DNA of 5,723 nt, taken from NCBI GenBank assembly GCA_029864945.1, contig JAOTSL010000212.1, positions 1 through 5,723 of the forward strand, written 5' to 3'. The notes below the pieces were generated by a model that was not told the DNA's origin, searched no databases, and worked only from the letters and a program-made list of their open reading frames with translations. Each line of letters starts with the position of its first letter. The stretch's first letter is position 1. Positions 1 to 5,222 of the stretch are shown in pieces. The translations under genes and the position numbers were made by a program. Source of the stretch: Gammaproteobacteria bacterium. GTDB taxonomy: Bacteria > Pseudomonadota > Gammaproteobacteria > S012-40.

Positions 1-302
1 AATTGGCCTTGCTGATGCGGACTAAAATATCGGTGGATTCGCGAATTGGGTCAGTGGCACTCTGACTTTTTGAGGAGGCTCTAGGTACTGATCCTGTTAT
101 TGCTTCTGTTAGCTTTGGTGAGGAACGTCAGTTACAGCTTAAGCACAAGCGTGATTCGAATTTGAGAAAATCATTTATTCTTCCCCATGGAAGCCTGTTG
201 TTTATGGGGAAAAATACCCAGATCGACTGGTTGCATCAAATACCCAAGAGTCAGCGTCAAATGCGACCGCGCATTAATTTGACGTTTAGGCTCGTTATTT
301 AG
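1..302 (+). pseudogene. AlkB-like 2-oxoglutarate/Fe(II) dioxygenase, C-terminal part, frame-broken
   Basis: This is the 3' part of a gene for an AlkB-family dioxygenase, which oxidatively removes alkyl groups from nucleic-acid bases. Bases 72-302 read without interruption to a TAG and encode the family's C-terminal core: a DPVIASVSFG strand, a PHGSLLFM strand, the distal iron-binding His in DWLHQ (codon 234-236), and the 2-oxoglutarate-binding RxNxxxR as RINLTFR (270-290). The first iron-binding motif, WHSD (HxD), is visible at 55-66 but in another frame. The switch falls at a run of five T (67-71), and the downstream frame has a TGA at 63-65. Further upstream, a TAT-CGG that could be the family's Tyr-Arg and a possible GGFANWVS stretch sit in yet other frames, and every frame has a stop before base 74. 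The gene looks multiply damaged, or the sequence has indel errors. The 5' half lies outside the window. The family call is firm; the pseudogene status depends on base accuracy. Confidence 0.8.
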
Positions 303-324
303 TATCTGCTATTTAGCAATTAAA

Positions 325-678
325 ATGAGTATTGGAATGATAAAATTAACAGAAACAGTGAATGCTTGGGAAGCCCTGTTGTTTGCCGATACTTTGCAAG
401 ATGAAATAAAAAAACTAAGTGTCGATCAATTGCATTTACAGCGACCATTAGCTCATGGGCGTCATGTAATCGCTGATTGTATGAAAATTGTCATTTTATC
501 GACTAGAGATGATATGGATTATATTTATGCAAAGGTGGGTATTTTTTATATTGCGACAATTTCTGATTTCCAGAGTGATGATGGTCTCACATCGATAGAA
601 GAGAAAAATGAATATTGTGAGCTTATGTTTAATATTAACAAATTAACTGCCGAAACTGAGGTGGTTCTTCTACCCTAA
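325..678 (+). CDS. conserved-looking protein of unknown function, 117 aa
   Basis: I cannot assign a function. The product is a small, soluble, acidic protein with no signal peptide or membrane segment. It has an N-terminal helix-prone part (about residues 8-32), an LHLQRPLAHG stretch (36-45), then a hydrophobic strand KVGIFYIATIS (70-80), followed by SDDG and NEYCELMFNI (95-104). The pattern GIFY / DD / EYCE / TAE resembles hypothetical proteins of similar size that I recall from marine gammaproteobacteria, some with a C-x-C before the DD. That is memory, not a search; here those positions are D-F-Q-S. It starts 22 bases after the AlkB remnant and ends 5 bases before the methyltransferase, so it is probably in the same transcript. 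The ATG at 325 has no clear ribosome binding site. An ATG at 337 has GAG at 327-329 in a better position and would give 113 residues. Confidence 0.75.
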   Translation: MSIGMIKLTETVNAWEALLFADTLQDEIKKLSVDQLHLQRPLAHGRHVIADCMKIVILSTRDDMDYIYAKVGIFYIATISDFQSDDGLTSIEEKNEYCELMFNINKLTAETEVVLLP

Positions 679-683
679 ATATT

Positions 684-1601
684 ATGTTGAAAATGAATTC
701 AAATCTAAGTAGTTATATTAATTTTTCTTTGGCAAATGATTCTACCGAGTGTCAGCGATTATTTCACGGTCGCGGTCATACTTATGAAGGGCTGGAACAT
801 ATCAATATCGATTGGTTGCCGCCTGTTGTGCTTATTACTTCGTACCGTGAATCATCCGAGCAATGGCTGCAGGATGTTACAAGACAGATTCTGGATAATA
901 TGCCTGCATGTCAATCAGTGCAGGTACAGCATCGTAATCTCCCTCTTGCGCCGTTTGAGGTTTTATCAGGTAAAAAAATCACTGAACTTGAGGTGATCGA
1001 ACATGGTTTGAAGTATCACGTTGAATTAGGGCGTTGGCAAAACATTGGCATTTTTCTGGACATGTCAAATGGGCGACGGTGGGTAATGGATAATGCTCAG
1101 GGTAAAAAAATACTAAATCTTTTTTCCTTCACCTGTCCATTTTCTGTAGCCGCGTTAGCTGGCGGTGCAAGTCATGTATTTAATGTCGACAATAATTCAG
1201 GTGTGCTAACTAGAGGTAGGGAAAATCATCGCTTAAATAATATAGATATGCGCTCGGTGAGTTTTGATAAAATTGATATATTTAAATCGTTCGGTCGGCT
1301 TAAAAAACATGGCCCCTATGACCTTATGATAAGTGATCCACCCAGTTTTCAGCAGGGTAGTGTTAATATAAAACGTGATTATTCAAAAATCGTGCGTCGT
1401 ATTCCTTTATTAATACAGCCTGGCGGAAAAATCATGTTATGCCTCAATTCGACAGAGTTAACCGAGGGCTTTTTGTACGACCTGATAAACGAGGAGTGTC
1501 CAGACTGCCAGTTTGTTGAAGCAATAAAACCACCTGCTGTTTTTAAAGAGGCTGTACAGGGAAAGGGCTTGAAAGTGCTTGTTTTTGAATATCAGCCATA
1601 A
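684..1601 (+). CDS. class I SAM-dependent methyltransferase, RlmI/RlmK-like
   Basis: This is a predicted cytoplasmic methyltransferase of the Methyltrans_SAM type, the fold found in the 23S rRNA methyltransferases RlmI and RlmK/L. The N-terminal part (24-55) carries RLFHGRG and a DWLPPVVLITSY strand typical of a subgroup of these enzymes. The SAM-binding region follows: IGIFLDM (121-127), motif I around LNLFSFTCPFSVAALAGGA (144-162), the acidic residue D169 at the end of the next strand, and GRENHRLNN (178-186). Motif IV is DPPSF (218-222), followed by a late strand GGKIMLCLNS. The C-terminus ends on a strand, KVLVFEYQ, usual for the fold. There is no N-terminal PUA domain as in RlmI, and 305 residues is shorter than RlmI. 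The substrate is unknown; rRNA or another RNA is the natural guess. The start is ATG 684 or ATG 693, neither with a good ribosome binding site; the 5-base gap from the upstream gene suggests translational coupling. Confidence 0.88.
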   Translation: MLKMNSNLSSYINFSLANDSTECQRLFHGRGHTYEGLEHINIDWLPPVVLITSYRESSEQWLQDVTRQILDNMPACQSVQVQHRNLPLAPFEVLSGKKITELEVIEHGLKYHVELGRWQNIGIFLDMSNGRRWVMDNAQGKKILNLFSFTCPFSVAALAGGASHVFNVDNNSGVLTRGRENHRLNNIDMRSVSFDKIDIFKSFGRLKKHGPYDLMISDPPSFQQGSVNIKRDYSKIVRRIPLLIQPGGKIMLCLNSTELTEGFLYDLINEECPDCQFVEAIKPPAVFKEAVQGKGLKVLVFEYQP

Positions 1602-1620
1602 TTTACGATTAGTTTATTTC

Positions 1621-1624
1621 AGGA
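1621..1624 (+). promoter_or_regulatory. ribosome binding site AGGA that decides the DUF1499 start
   Basis: AGGA lies 7 bases before the ATG at 1632 but only 1 base before the ATG at 1626. The spacing favours translation from 1632, giving a product beginning M-K-I-F. Confidence 0.6.
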
Positions 1625-1631
1625 AATGAAT

Positions 1632-2105
1632 ATGAAAATTTTTATAATATTAATTGGTTTGTTAGCATTTTCGGTTGTTGTCTATTTTTTTATCCTTGGC
1701 AATGTTTCAACTTCAAAACAATCACCAGGACTAGTTGCAGGTAAATTGTCAGCCTGTTCACCAAAGCCAAACTGCGTATGCAGTGAAATTGAACAGAGTG
1801 ATTCACATTACATAGCGCCATTAACTATTTCAATAACCGATAATAATAGTCTAATGTTACAGATAAAATCCTTACTGAAGGAAATGGGTGCTGAAATAGT
1901 CACTGAAGATGATTCATATATAGCGGCAACATTTACTTCCAGACTTTTTAGGTTCGTTGATGACTTTGAAATCAGGCTGGATGCTCAAAATAATCTTGTT
2001 CATGTAAGATCTGCTTCCCGAGTGGGGCGAAGTGACTTTGGTGTGAATAGACAAAGGGTTGAAGAATTTAGAACCCGGTTGGATGCAGCTGATAAGAATT
2101 TATAG
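1632..2105 (+). CDS. DUF1499 family membrane-anchored protein
   Basis: A 157-residue protein with a single N-terminal hydrophobic segment (about residues 3-23) and then a soluble domain, probably on the periplasmic side. It carries the hallmarks of the DUF1499 family: a cysteine-containing start SACSPKPNCVCS (40-51) matching the family's C-x(n)-PNCV-S pattern, an SxxFRFVDDFEIRLD stretch ending near 117, and the highly characteristic VRSASRVGRSDFGVNR (125-140) followed by R-V-E-E-F. Length is normal for the family. The biochemical function is unknown. I chose ATG 1632 because AGGA at 1621-1624 is correctly spaced for it; the ATG at 1626 would add only two residues. It follows the methyltransferase by 30 bases and is likely the last gene of that plus-strand group. 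It converges on the minus-strand phosphodiesterase gene, with about 150 bases between them. Confidence 0.85.
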   Translation: MKIFIILIGLLAFSVVVYFFILGNVSTSKQSPGLVAGKLSACSPKPNCVCSEIEQSDSHYIAPLTISITDNNSLMLQIKSLLKEMGAEIVTEDDSYIAATFTSRLFRFVDDFEIRLDAQNNLVHVRSASRVGRSDFGVNRQRVEEFRTRLDAADKNL

Positions 2106-2256
2106 AATAAAATACCCACTTGTCTGTCGATGTTAAATCGTATCCTTAGAGGTTATATTGACCATTAATCATAAATATATTTTTAATTTTGAGAAACGGC
2201 TTTATGTGATCTTTATGCGTCATTCCGATTGAAGGTATCGTATAAATAGAGTCGCC
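2106..2256. other. gap between convergent genes, no clear terminator
   Basis: This 151-base AT-rich stretch separates the DUF1499 gene from the oppositely oriented phosphodiesterase gene. A bidirectional terminator would be expected here, but I see only weak AT-rich pairing around 2164-2190 and no GC-rich hairpin with a T-tract. Two copies of CTTTATG (2200-2206 and 2211-2217) repeat 11 bases apart; I attach no function to them. Confidence 0.5.
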
Positions 2257-2781
2257 TTAAAATTTGTGCAATACGTTATATTGAACGCCGTGGGGTGTTG
2301 AAACAGACTCCATTAAATAGAAGTTTTTCACACACCAATATATAGGTTGAAATGAAAGGTGCATGTGCTTATCTTTAAATTTACGTGCAATGGTTACATG
2401 GGGTACGAATGAATTGTAACTTATCGAAATGTTGCGTGAGCGTACCATGTCTGTGATTTTAATTGATAATTCAAGTAAAGCTGTATTGGTAGATTCCGGC
2501 CCAATCCATAATGCGCCGGCCTTTTCAAAAACGCCGCTGCAATCCAGTTGAAATTCAAATGGAATGAATGGAACAGTTTTCACATAACTAATTAGATCCG
2601 CAATTACTTTTTCTTCCGTTCGCCCGATAAAACACAGTGTTAGGTGTATGTTTTCTTTTTTTACCCACTGAAGCAATGTATAAGGCGATACATCTTTAAT
2701 GTGTTTAACCTGTTTTGATATTGCGTTCGCTGTGGGTGTTTCAGGTAACAATGCAAAAAATATTTTTTTATCGCTCATCAT
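2257..2781 (-). CDS. thpR: RNA 2',3'-cyclic phosphodiesterase (2H phosphoesterase, LigT/ThpR family)
   Basis: This enzyme opens 2',3'-cyclic phosphate ends of RNA and, in E. coli, joins tRNA halves with a 2'-5' bond in vitro. It is cytoplasmic. The 2H-superfamily signature is complete, with two H-x-T-x motifs: HLTL at 46-49 (within ENIHLTLCFIG) and HVTI at 128-131 (within FVPHVTIARK). Between them lies the family's GVFEKAGALWIGPE region. The N-terminal FFALLPE strand is also typical, and 174 residues is normal length. I place the start at ATG 2781 (another ATG follows at 2778). A TTG at 2790 would add three residues but has no ribosome binding site. The gene begins 16 bases after the stop of the upstream membrane-protein gene on the same strand, so the two are probably co-transcribed. 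I see no odd residues at the active site. Confidence 0.9.
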   Translation of the reverse strand: MMSDKKIFFALLPETPTANAISKQVKHIKDVSPYTLLQWVKKENIHLTLCFIGRTEEKVIADLISYVKTVPFIPFEFQLDCSGVFEKAGALWIGPESTNTALLELSIKITDMVRSRNISISYNSFVPHVTIARKFKDKHMHLSFQPIYWCVKNFYLMESVSTPHGVQYNVLHKF

Positions 2782-2797
2782 TGTTTTCAATTACGCA

Positions 2798-3607
2798 TCA
2801 GTTGTTATTATATGTCTCAAGTCTTTTTCGCCATCCCGGAAGCCATTTTGATTCGTCTCTAGGCGCATTTTCTACACGTCTCGTTAGTCTCTGATCGGCG
2901 CTTTCGATGAATTCCCGCATCAAATCATCTGTATTCCCGTGCATGTTTTCCAAAACTTGTAGTAAGCCCCAGCCTTGATTGTTGTATCGTTCCGTAGGTG
3001 AAATACCTTCTCCTTTGAAGTTAACATAATCAACCAATGCGTAAACGCCATTTTCTTGCATGGCCACATGATAGAAATTTTCTCTTATTCTCTCACGCGC
3101 AAATCCGCTTTTAACGGTTCTTAATATTTTAGGGAGTGCGTTTTCAAGGCGAAGGATAATAAATTGAGTTTGTTCTGCCTTAGTATCTTCTAAGAAGTAA
3201 CGTAGTTTTCGTGAGAAGCCAGATTCTTTATTCGCGATAAATTCTTCACGTGATTGCCATGGCGGGTATTTCGAATCAGCAAGCCATTTGGGTATTTCTT
3301 TTGTATCAGATATGTGATTAATCAATGCTGGAAAGCTTTCTTCGAAACTATGCTGTACACCTTCTGGATACCAAATGAAATGACCTATTCCTAACGATGG
3401 AAATACTTCACCTTCATTCCAGACGATGAGGTTTGTACTTTTTCCTGCCCCTTCGTTTTGCCATATTTTGTCTCCAATCTGTTTGGCTTGTTGTTGGGAG
3501 ATGATAATCTCACGCGGCTCGATGAATTTCTGGACTATTTCGTTGAGTAAGGCGAGGGAAAGTATAAAAAAGGTTATCCATAATAACGGGGAAGATTTAA
3601 TTTTCAT
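2798..3607 (-). CDS. membrane-anchored protein of unknown function, possibly lysozyme-like
   Basis: A 269-residue protein with a lysine-rich start, one hydrophobic segment (about 8-22) acting as signal anchor or uncleaved signal, and a large domain expected in the periplasm. Recognisable blocks are IWQNEGAGK (48-56), WNEGEVFPSLGIGHFIWYP (63-81), VDYVNFKGEG (192-201), YNNQGWGLLQVLE (208-220), and a C-terminal WLPGWRKRL. I recall similar blocks in uncharacterised proteobacterial proteins. A Glu after a helix (E52), followed by a G-x-GHF turn and ending with a GWGLLQ segment, is reminiscent of the active-site cleft of lysozyme-like hydrolases, with E52 or E65 as candidate acids. That is inference from layout, not a demonstrated homology. 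The ATG at 3607 has no strong ribosome binding site. It is first in a two-gene minus-strand unit with the phosphodiesterase and diverges from the cytochrome gene. Confidence 0.8.
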   Translation of the reverse strand: MKIKSSPLLWITFFILSLALLNEIVQKFIEPREIIISQQQAKQIGDKIWQNEGAGKSTNLIVWNEGEVFPSLGIGHFIWYPEGVQHSFEESFPALINHISDTKEIPKWLADSKYPPWQSREEFIANKESGFSRKLRYFLEDTKAEQTQFIILRLENALPKILRTVKSGFARERIRENFYHVAMQENGVYALVDYVNFKGEGISPTERYNNQGWGLLQVLENMHGNTDDLMREFIESADQRLTRRVENAPRDESKWLPGWRKRLETYNNN

Positions 3608-3828
3608 TATGTAGAGAAAGTTTTCTAATTTGTGGTGGATTGTACAATTATTTTACAGTAAGTTTTGTTTTTGATGTAATAATTTATTGTGTAAAGAAAG
3701 TCCATGTGAGTGGCATTGCTAAGTTACATTGTTAAGGTTAAGCCGGGAATTGGCGTTGACTTGGCGCGGTGAATTAATGAATTAGAGTTAAGGTATCAAC
3801 AAGCATTTGAATATCTTGAGGTGATTAC
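3608..3828. other. divergent intergenic region
   Basis: This stretch lies between the minus-strand membrane-protein gene and the plus-strand small ORF/cytochrome gene. It should hold promoters for both directions. On the minus strand, TACAAT (within the 10-base perfect palindrome ATTGTACAAT, 3639-3648) is a possible -10, without a convincing -35. On the plus strand, TTGACT (3756-3761) is a good -35 hexamer, but the bases 16-18 further on (TGAATT and neighbours, about 3778-3784) make only a weak -10. I see no riboswitch or structured RNA. Confidence 0.45.
3818..3824 (+). promoter_or_regulatory. strong ribosome binding site (GAGGTGA)
   Basis: GAGGTGA is close to the full anti-Shine-Dalgarno complement and sits 4 bases before an ATG at 3829 (7 bases from the GAGG core). 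It is the best ribosome binding site in the window, yet it serves a small ORF rather than the cytochrome. It is the main reason for calling that small ORF. Confidence 0.5.
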
Positions 3829-3963
3829 ATGGTGATTGTGAGGGTTACACCGGCGGTTGATGGTAATCGGTTCGATTTCTGCTTCTATTTATTTCAGAGT
3901 AAAAGGTATAATCAACAATTTGTGGCAGGTATATATGTTCTCTCATCATTTTTATCTTGGTAA
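3829..3963 (+). CDS. small ORF, 44 aa, possible leader peptide or gene remnant
   Basis: A reading frame of 44 codons beginning ATG-GTG-ATT-GTG and ending at TAA 3961-3963, preceded by the strongest ribosome binding site in the window. The predicted peptide begins MVIVRVTPAVDGNRFDF and continues CFYLFQSKRY, then a hydrophobic end GIYVLSSFLSW. I do not recognise it. The DGNRFDFCFYLF strand pattern vaguely recalls a beta-rich domain found near the start of some polysaccharide-related proteins, so it could be the remnant of a longer gene. It overlaps the first 29 bases of the cytochrome gene in a different frame, and could couple cytochrome translation to its own. It could also be chance: 44 codons is short, and the consensus -10 at 3907 lies inside it. 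Confidence 0.35.
   Translation: MVIVRVTPAVDGNRFDFCFYLFQSKRYNQQFVAGIYVLSSFLSW
3907..3912 (+). promoter_or_regulatory. possible -10 box TATAAT for the cytochrome gene
   Basis: A perfect TATAAT lies 22 bases before the ATG at 3935, predicting a transcript start near 3919 and a short leader containing the AGGT at 3927-3930. The -35 region at 17-18 bases spacing (3883-3889) matches poorly, and there is no TG extension. If used, it would exclude translation starts upstream of 3919 for that transcript. Confidence 0.35.
3927..3930 (+). promoter_or_regulatory. ribosome binding site AGGT for the cytochrome gene
   Basis: AGG(T), within GGCAGGT, lies 5 bases (from the AGG) before the ATG at 3935. Together with the signal peptide beginning at that ATG, it supports 3935 as the start over the upstream in-frame TTG 3857 and ATG 3860. 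Confidence 0.5.
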
Positions 3964-4525
3964 ATCTCAAGTATTGGCCGGTATTATTATTGGTCTTGTC
4001 TCTGGCGTACTTTCAGCCGCTGATAGCAAGTTTGAAGGTAACTTCTGGAGCAGGGGGGCCCACTTTCAAGTAACGGGTGAAGCCGTGCCTATTGCTGAAG
4101 ATGGTATTCATGACCCGACAAATATTACAGCTATGTTCGGTTTGCAATTGCCAGAAGTTGCAATGGGTGAATTCCCAAGGGATTCGGCGGGTTTGACTGA
4201 TTGGGTGCAGGCGCTGGAAAAAGGGCATATTGTGCCTCGCTCAGATATAGAAGGCGCTGGCCCAGATTTGAAGCCGTTTGACCTGGACATTATTTTACCC
4301 AATACAGGCGCTATGCCTAAAGTGCTTTTTCCTCATCGGCAGCATACAGAGTGGCTAGCGTGCAAAAATTGCCATCCGGCAATATTTGTGAAGAAAAAAG
4401 GCGCAAATAACATAAAAATGAGAGATGTATTAGAGGGTAAATTTTGCGGTGTTTGCCATGGGAAAATCGCGTTTGCACCAACCAAGAATTGTATGCGTTG
4501 TCACTCTGTGGCACCCAGCAAATAA
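3935..4525 (+). CDS. exported c7-type triheme cytochrome c
   Basis: A periplasmic multiheme electron carrier of 196 residues. Residues 10-28 form a signal peptide (positive K10, hydrophobic QVLAGIIIGLVSGV, then LSA before AD), so cleavage near residue 28 is likely. Three C-x-x-C-H heme sites cluster in the last third: CKNCH (143-147), CGVCH (171-175) and CMRCH (186-190). They are set in the pattern typical of triheme c7-like domains (FPHRQH, a CHPAIF turn, MRDVLEGKFCGVCH, IAFAPTKNC). H134 and H137 are probable distal ligands; with the three motif histidines this makes five obvious ligands, so one heme may use another residue. Residues 30-128 match nothing I know. I chose ATG 3935 because of its AGGT and the signal peptide; starts at 3857/3860 would put 25-26 unrelated residues before it. 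The redox partner is unknown, as no other cytochrome or quinol gene is in view. Confidence 0.88.
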   Translation: MFSHHFYLGKSQVLAGIIIGLVSGVLSAADSKFEGNFWSRGAHFQVTGEAVPIAEDGIHDPTNITAMFGLQLPEVAMGEFPRDSAGLTDWVQALEKGHIVPRSDIEGAGPDLKPFDLDIILPNTGAMPKVLFPHRQHTEWLACKNCHPAIFVKKKGANNIKMRDVLEGKFCGVCHGKIAFAPTKNCMRCHSVAPSK

Positions 4526-4570
4526 TTAAATACCAATTTGATGGAATTCTTTTGAGAGACTAGTACGCTG

Positions 4571-5197
4571 TCATGCGCTAATAGTCGGGTAAAGATGCTT
4601 CAGTTTAATTCTTGCATCTTCTGTCGTAAACCGCCATTTCATCGGCTCAGAACAATGATTACGTGGAGAAACCCAAGCGCTCACTTCATTTTCCATTGTT
4701 TCTTTATCTGCAATTCGTCGATCTAAACATTGCCGACTCAAAATACTGAGTTCGATCTCTGCCATATTTAACCAACTCCCATGCTTAGGCGTATAACGTA
4801 ATTCCAGTCTATCCAATATTCTTCGCGCTTCTTGCGCAGAAAATGTTTTATAAAGTGATGCGCCCGTATGTGTGTTTAGATTATCCATCACCAGCGTAAT
4901 TTTCTGTGCTTGAGGGTAGTGAACATCAACAAGCTGTTGAACTTGATGCGCCCAATCAATCGCGGTACGCCTGTCGGTGACCGCCACACTTCGCCAACCC
5001 TGTAATGGCTCAAAAAATAGAAAAATATTACCCACGCCATTACGCTCGTATTCTGTGTCGTATCTTGCGGGATGCCTCGGTGTCATCGGAAGCGGCACTC
5101 GCACTTCCCGCGTCAATTGTTTACTACTTTCATCCATACAGACAACAGGCCTCATTGGATCATAAGGTCTTTTGTAAACCTCAAGCACGTCTTCCAT
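4571..5197 (-). CDS. IS630 family transposase, C-terminal DDE catalytic part
   Basis: This part holds the DDE catalytic core that cuts and joins DNA at TA targets. Counting from the ATG at 5197 (208 residues), the acidic triad is D22 (in VVCMDES), D105 (in LVMDNLNTH) and E147 (in HGSWLNMAEIE). FLFFEPLQGWR, the conserved SRQCLDRRI and C-terminal WRFTTEDARIKLKHLYP are also typical, and all look intact. The ATG at 5197 is probably not a real start. The same frame is open back to 5272 and there encodes KNEIKPWQKKEWCIPPKSN, the family's conserved linker, so this is the second half of one protein whose first half is the ORF at 5223-5705. Joining the halves gives about 377 residues, normal for this group. 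Without a frame change the catalytic part is unlikely to be made with its DNA-binding domain. Confidence 0.87.
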   Translation of the reverse strand: MEDVLEVYKRPYDPMRPVVCMDESSKQLTREVRVPLPMTPRHPARYDTEYERNGVGNIFLFFEPLQGWRSVAVTDRRTAIDWAHQVQQLVDVHYPQAQKITLVMDNLNTHTGASLYKTFSAQEARRILDRLELRYTPKHGSWLNMAEIELSILSRQCLDRRIADKETMENEVSAWVSPRNHCSEPMKWRFTTEDARIKLKHLYPTISA

Positions 5198-5222
5198 GGC
5201 ACAAACAAAATCGGCATTCGAT

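Noticed and set aside
736..996. 86-codon plus-strand reading frame inside the methyltransferase gene
   Set aside because: It is out of frame with a gene whose motifs are clear, and its product has no recognisable features.
2200..2217. Two CTTTATG direct repeats, 11 bases apart
   Set aside because: Only two short AT-rich copies between convergent gene ends; expected by chance and not near a promoter.
2268..2282. CAATA-CGTTA-TATTG inverted repeat as a terminator
   Set aside because: The stem is only five AT-rich pairs, lies inside the phosphodiesterase coding sequence and has no T-tract.
3426..3614. 62-codon plus-strand frame opposite the membrane-protein gene
   Set aside because: It is antisense to a well-supported coding region and has no ribosome binding site or family resemblance.
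3857..3934. In-frame upstream extension of the cytochrome (TTG 3857 or ATG 3860)
   Set aside because: It would put about 26 unrelated residues before a good signal peptide, and ATG 3935 has a better-placed ribosome binding site.
4013..4514. Three minus-strand frames opposite the cytochrome gene
   Set aside because: They are antisense shadows of a gene proven by three CxxCH motifs and a signal peptide.
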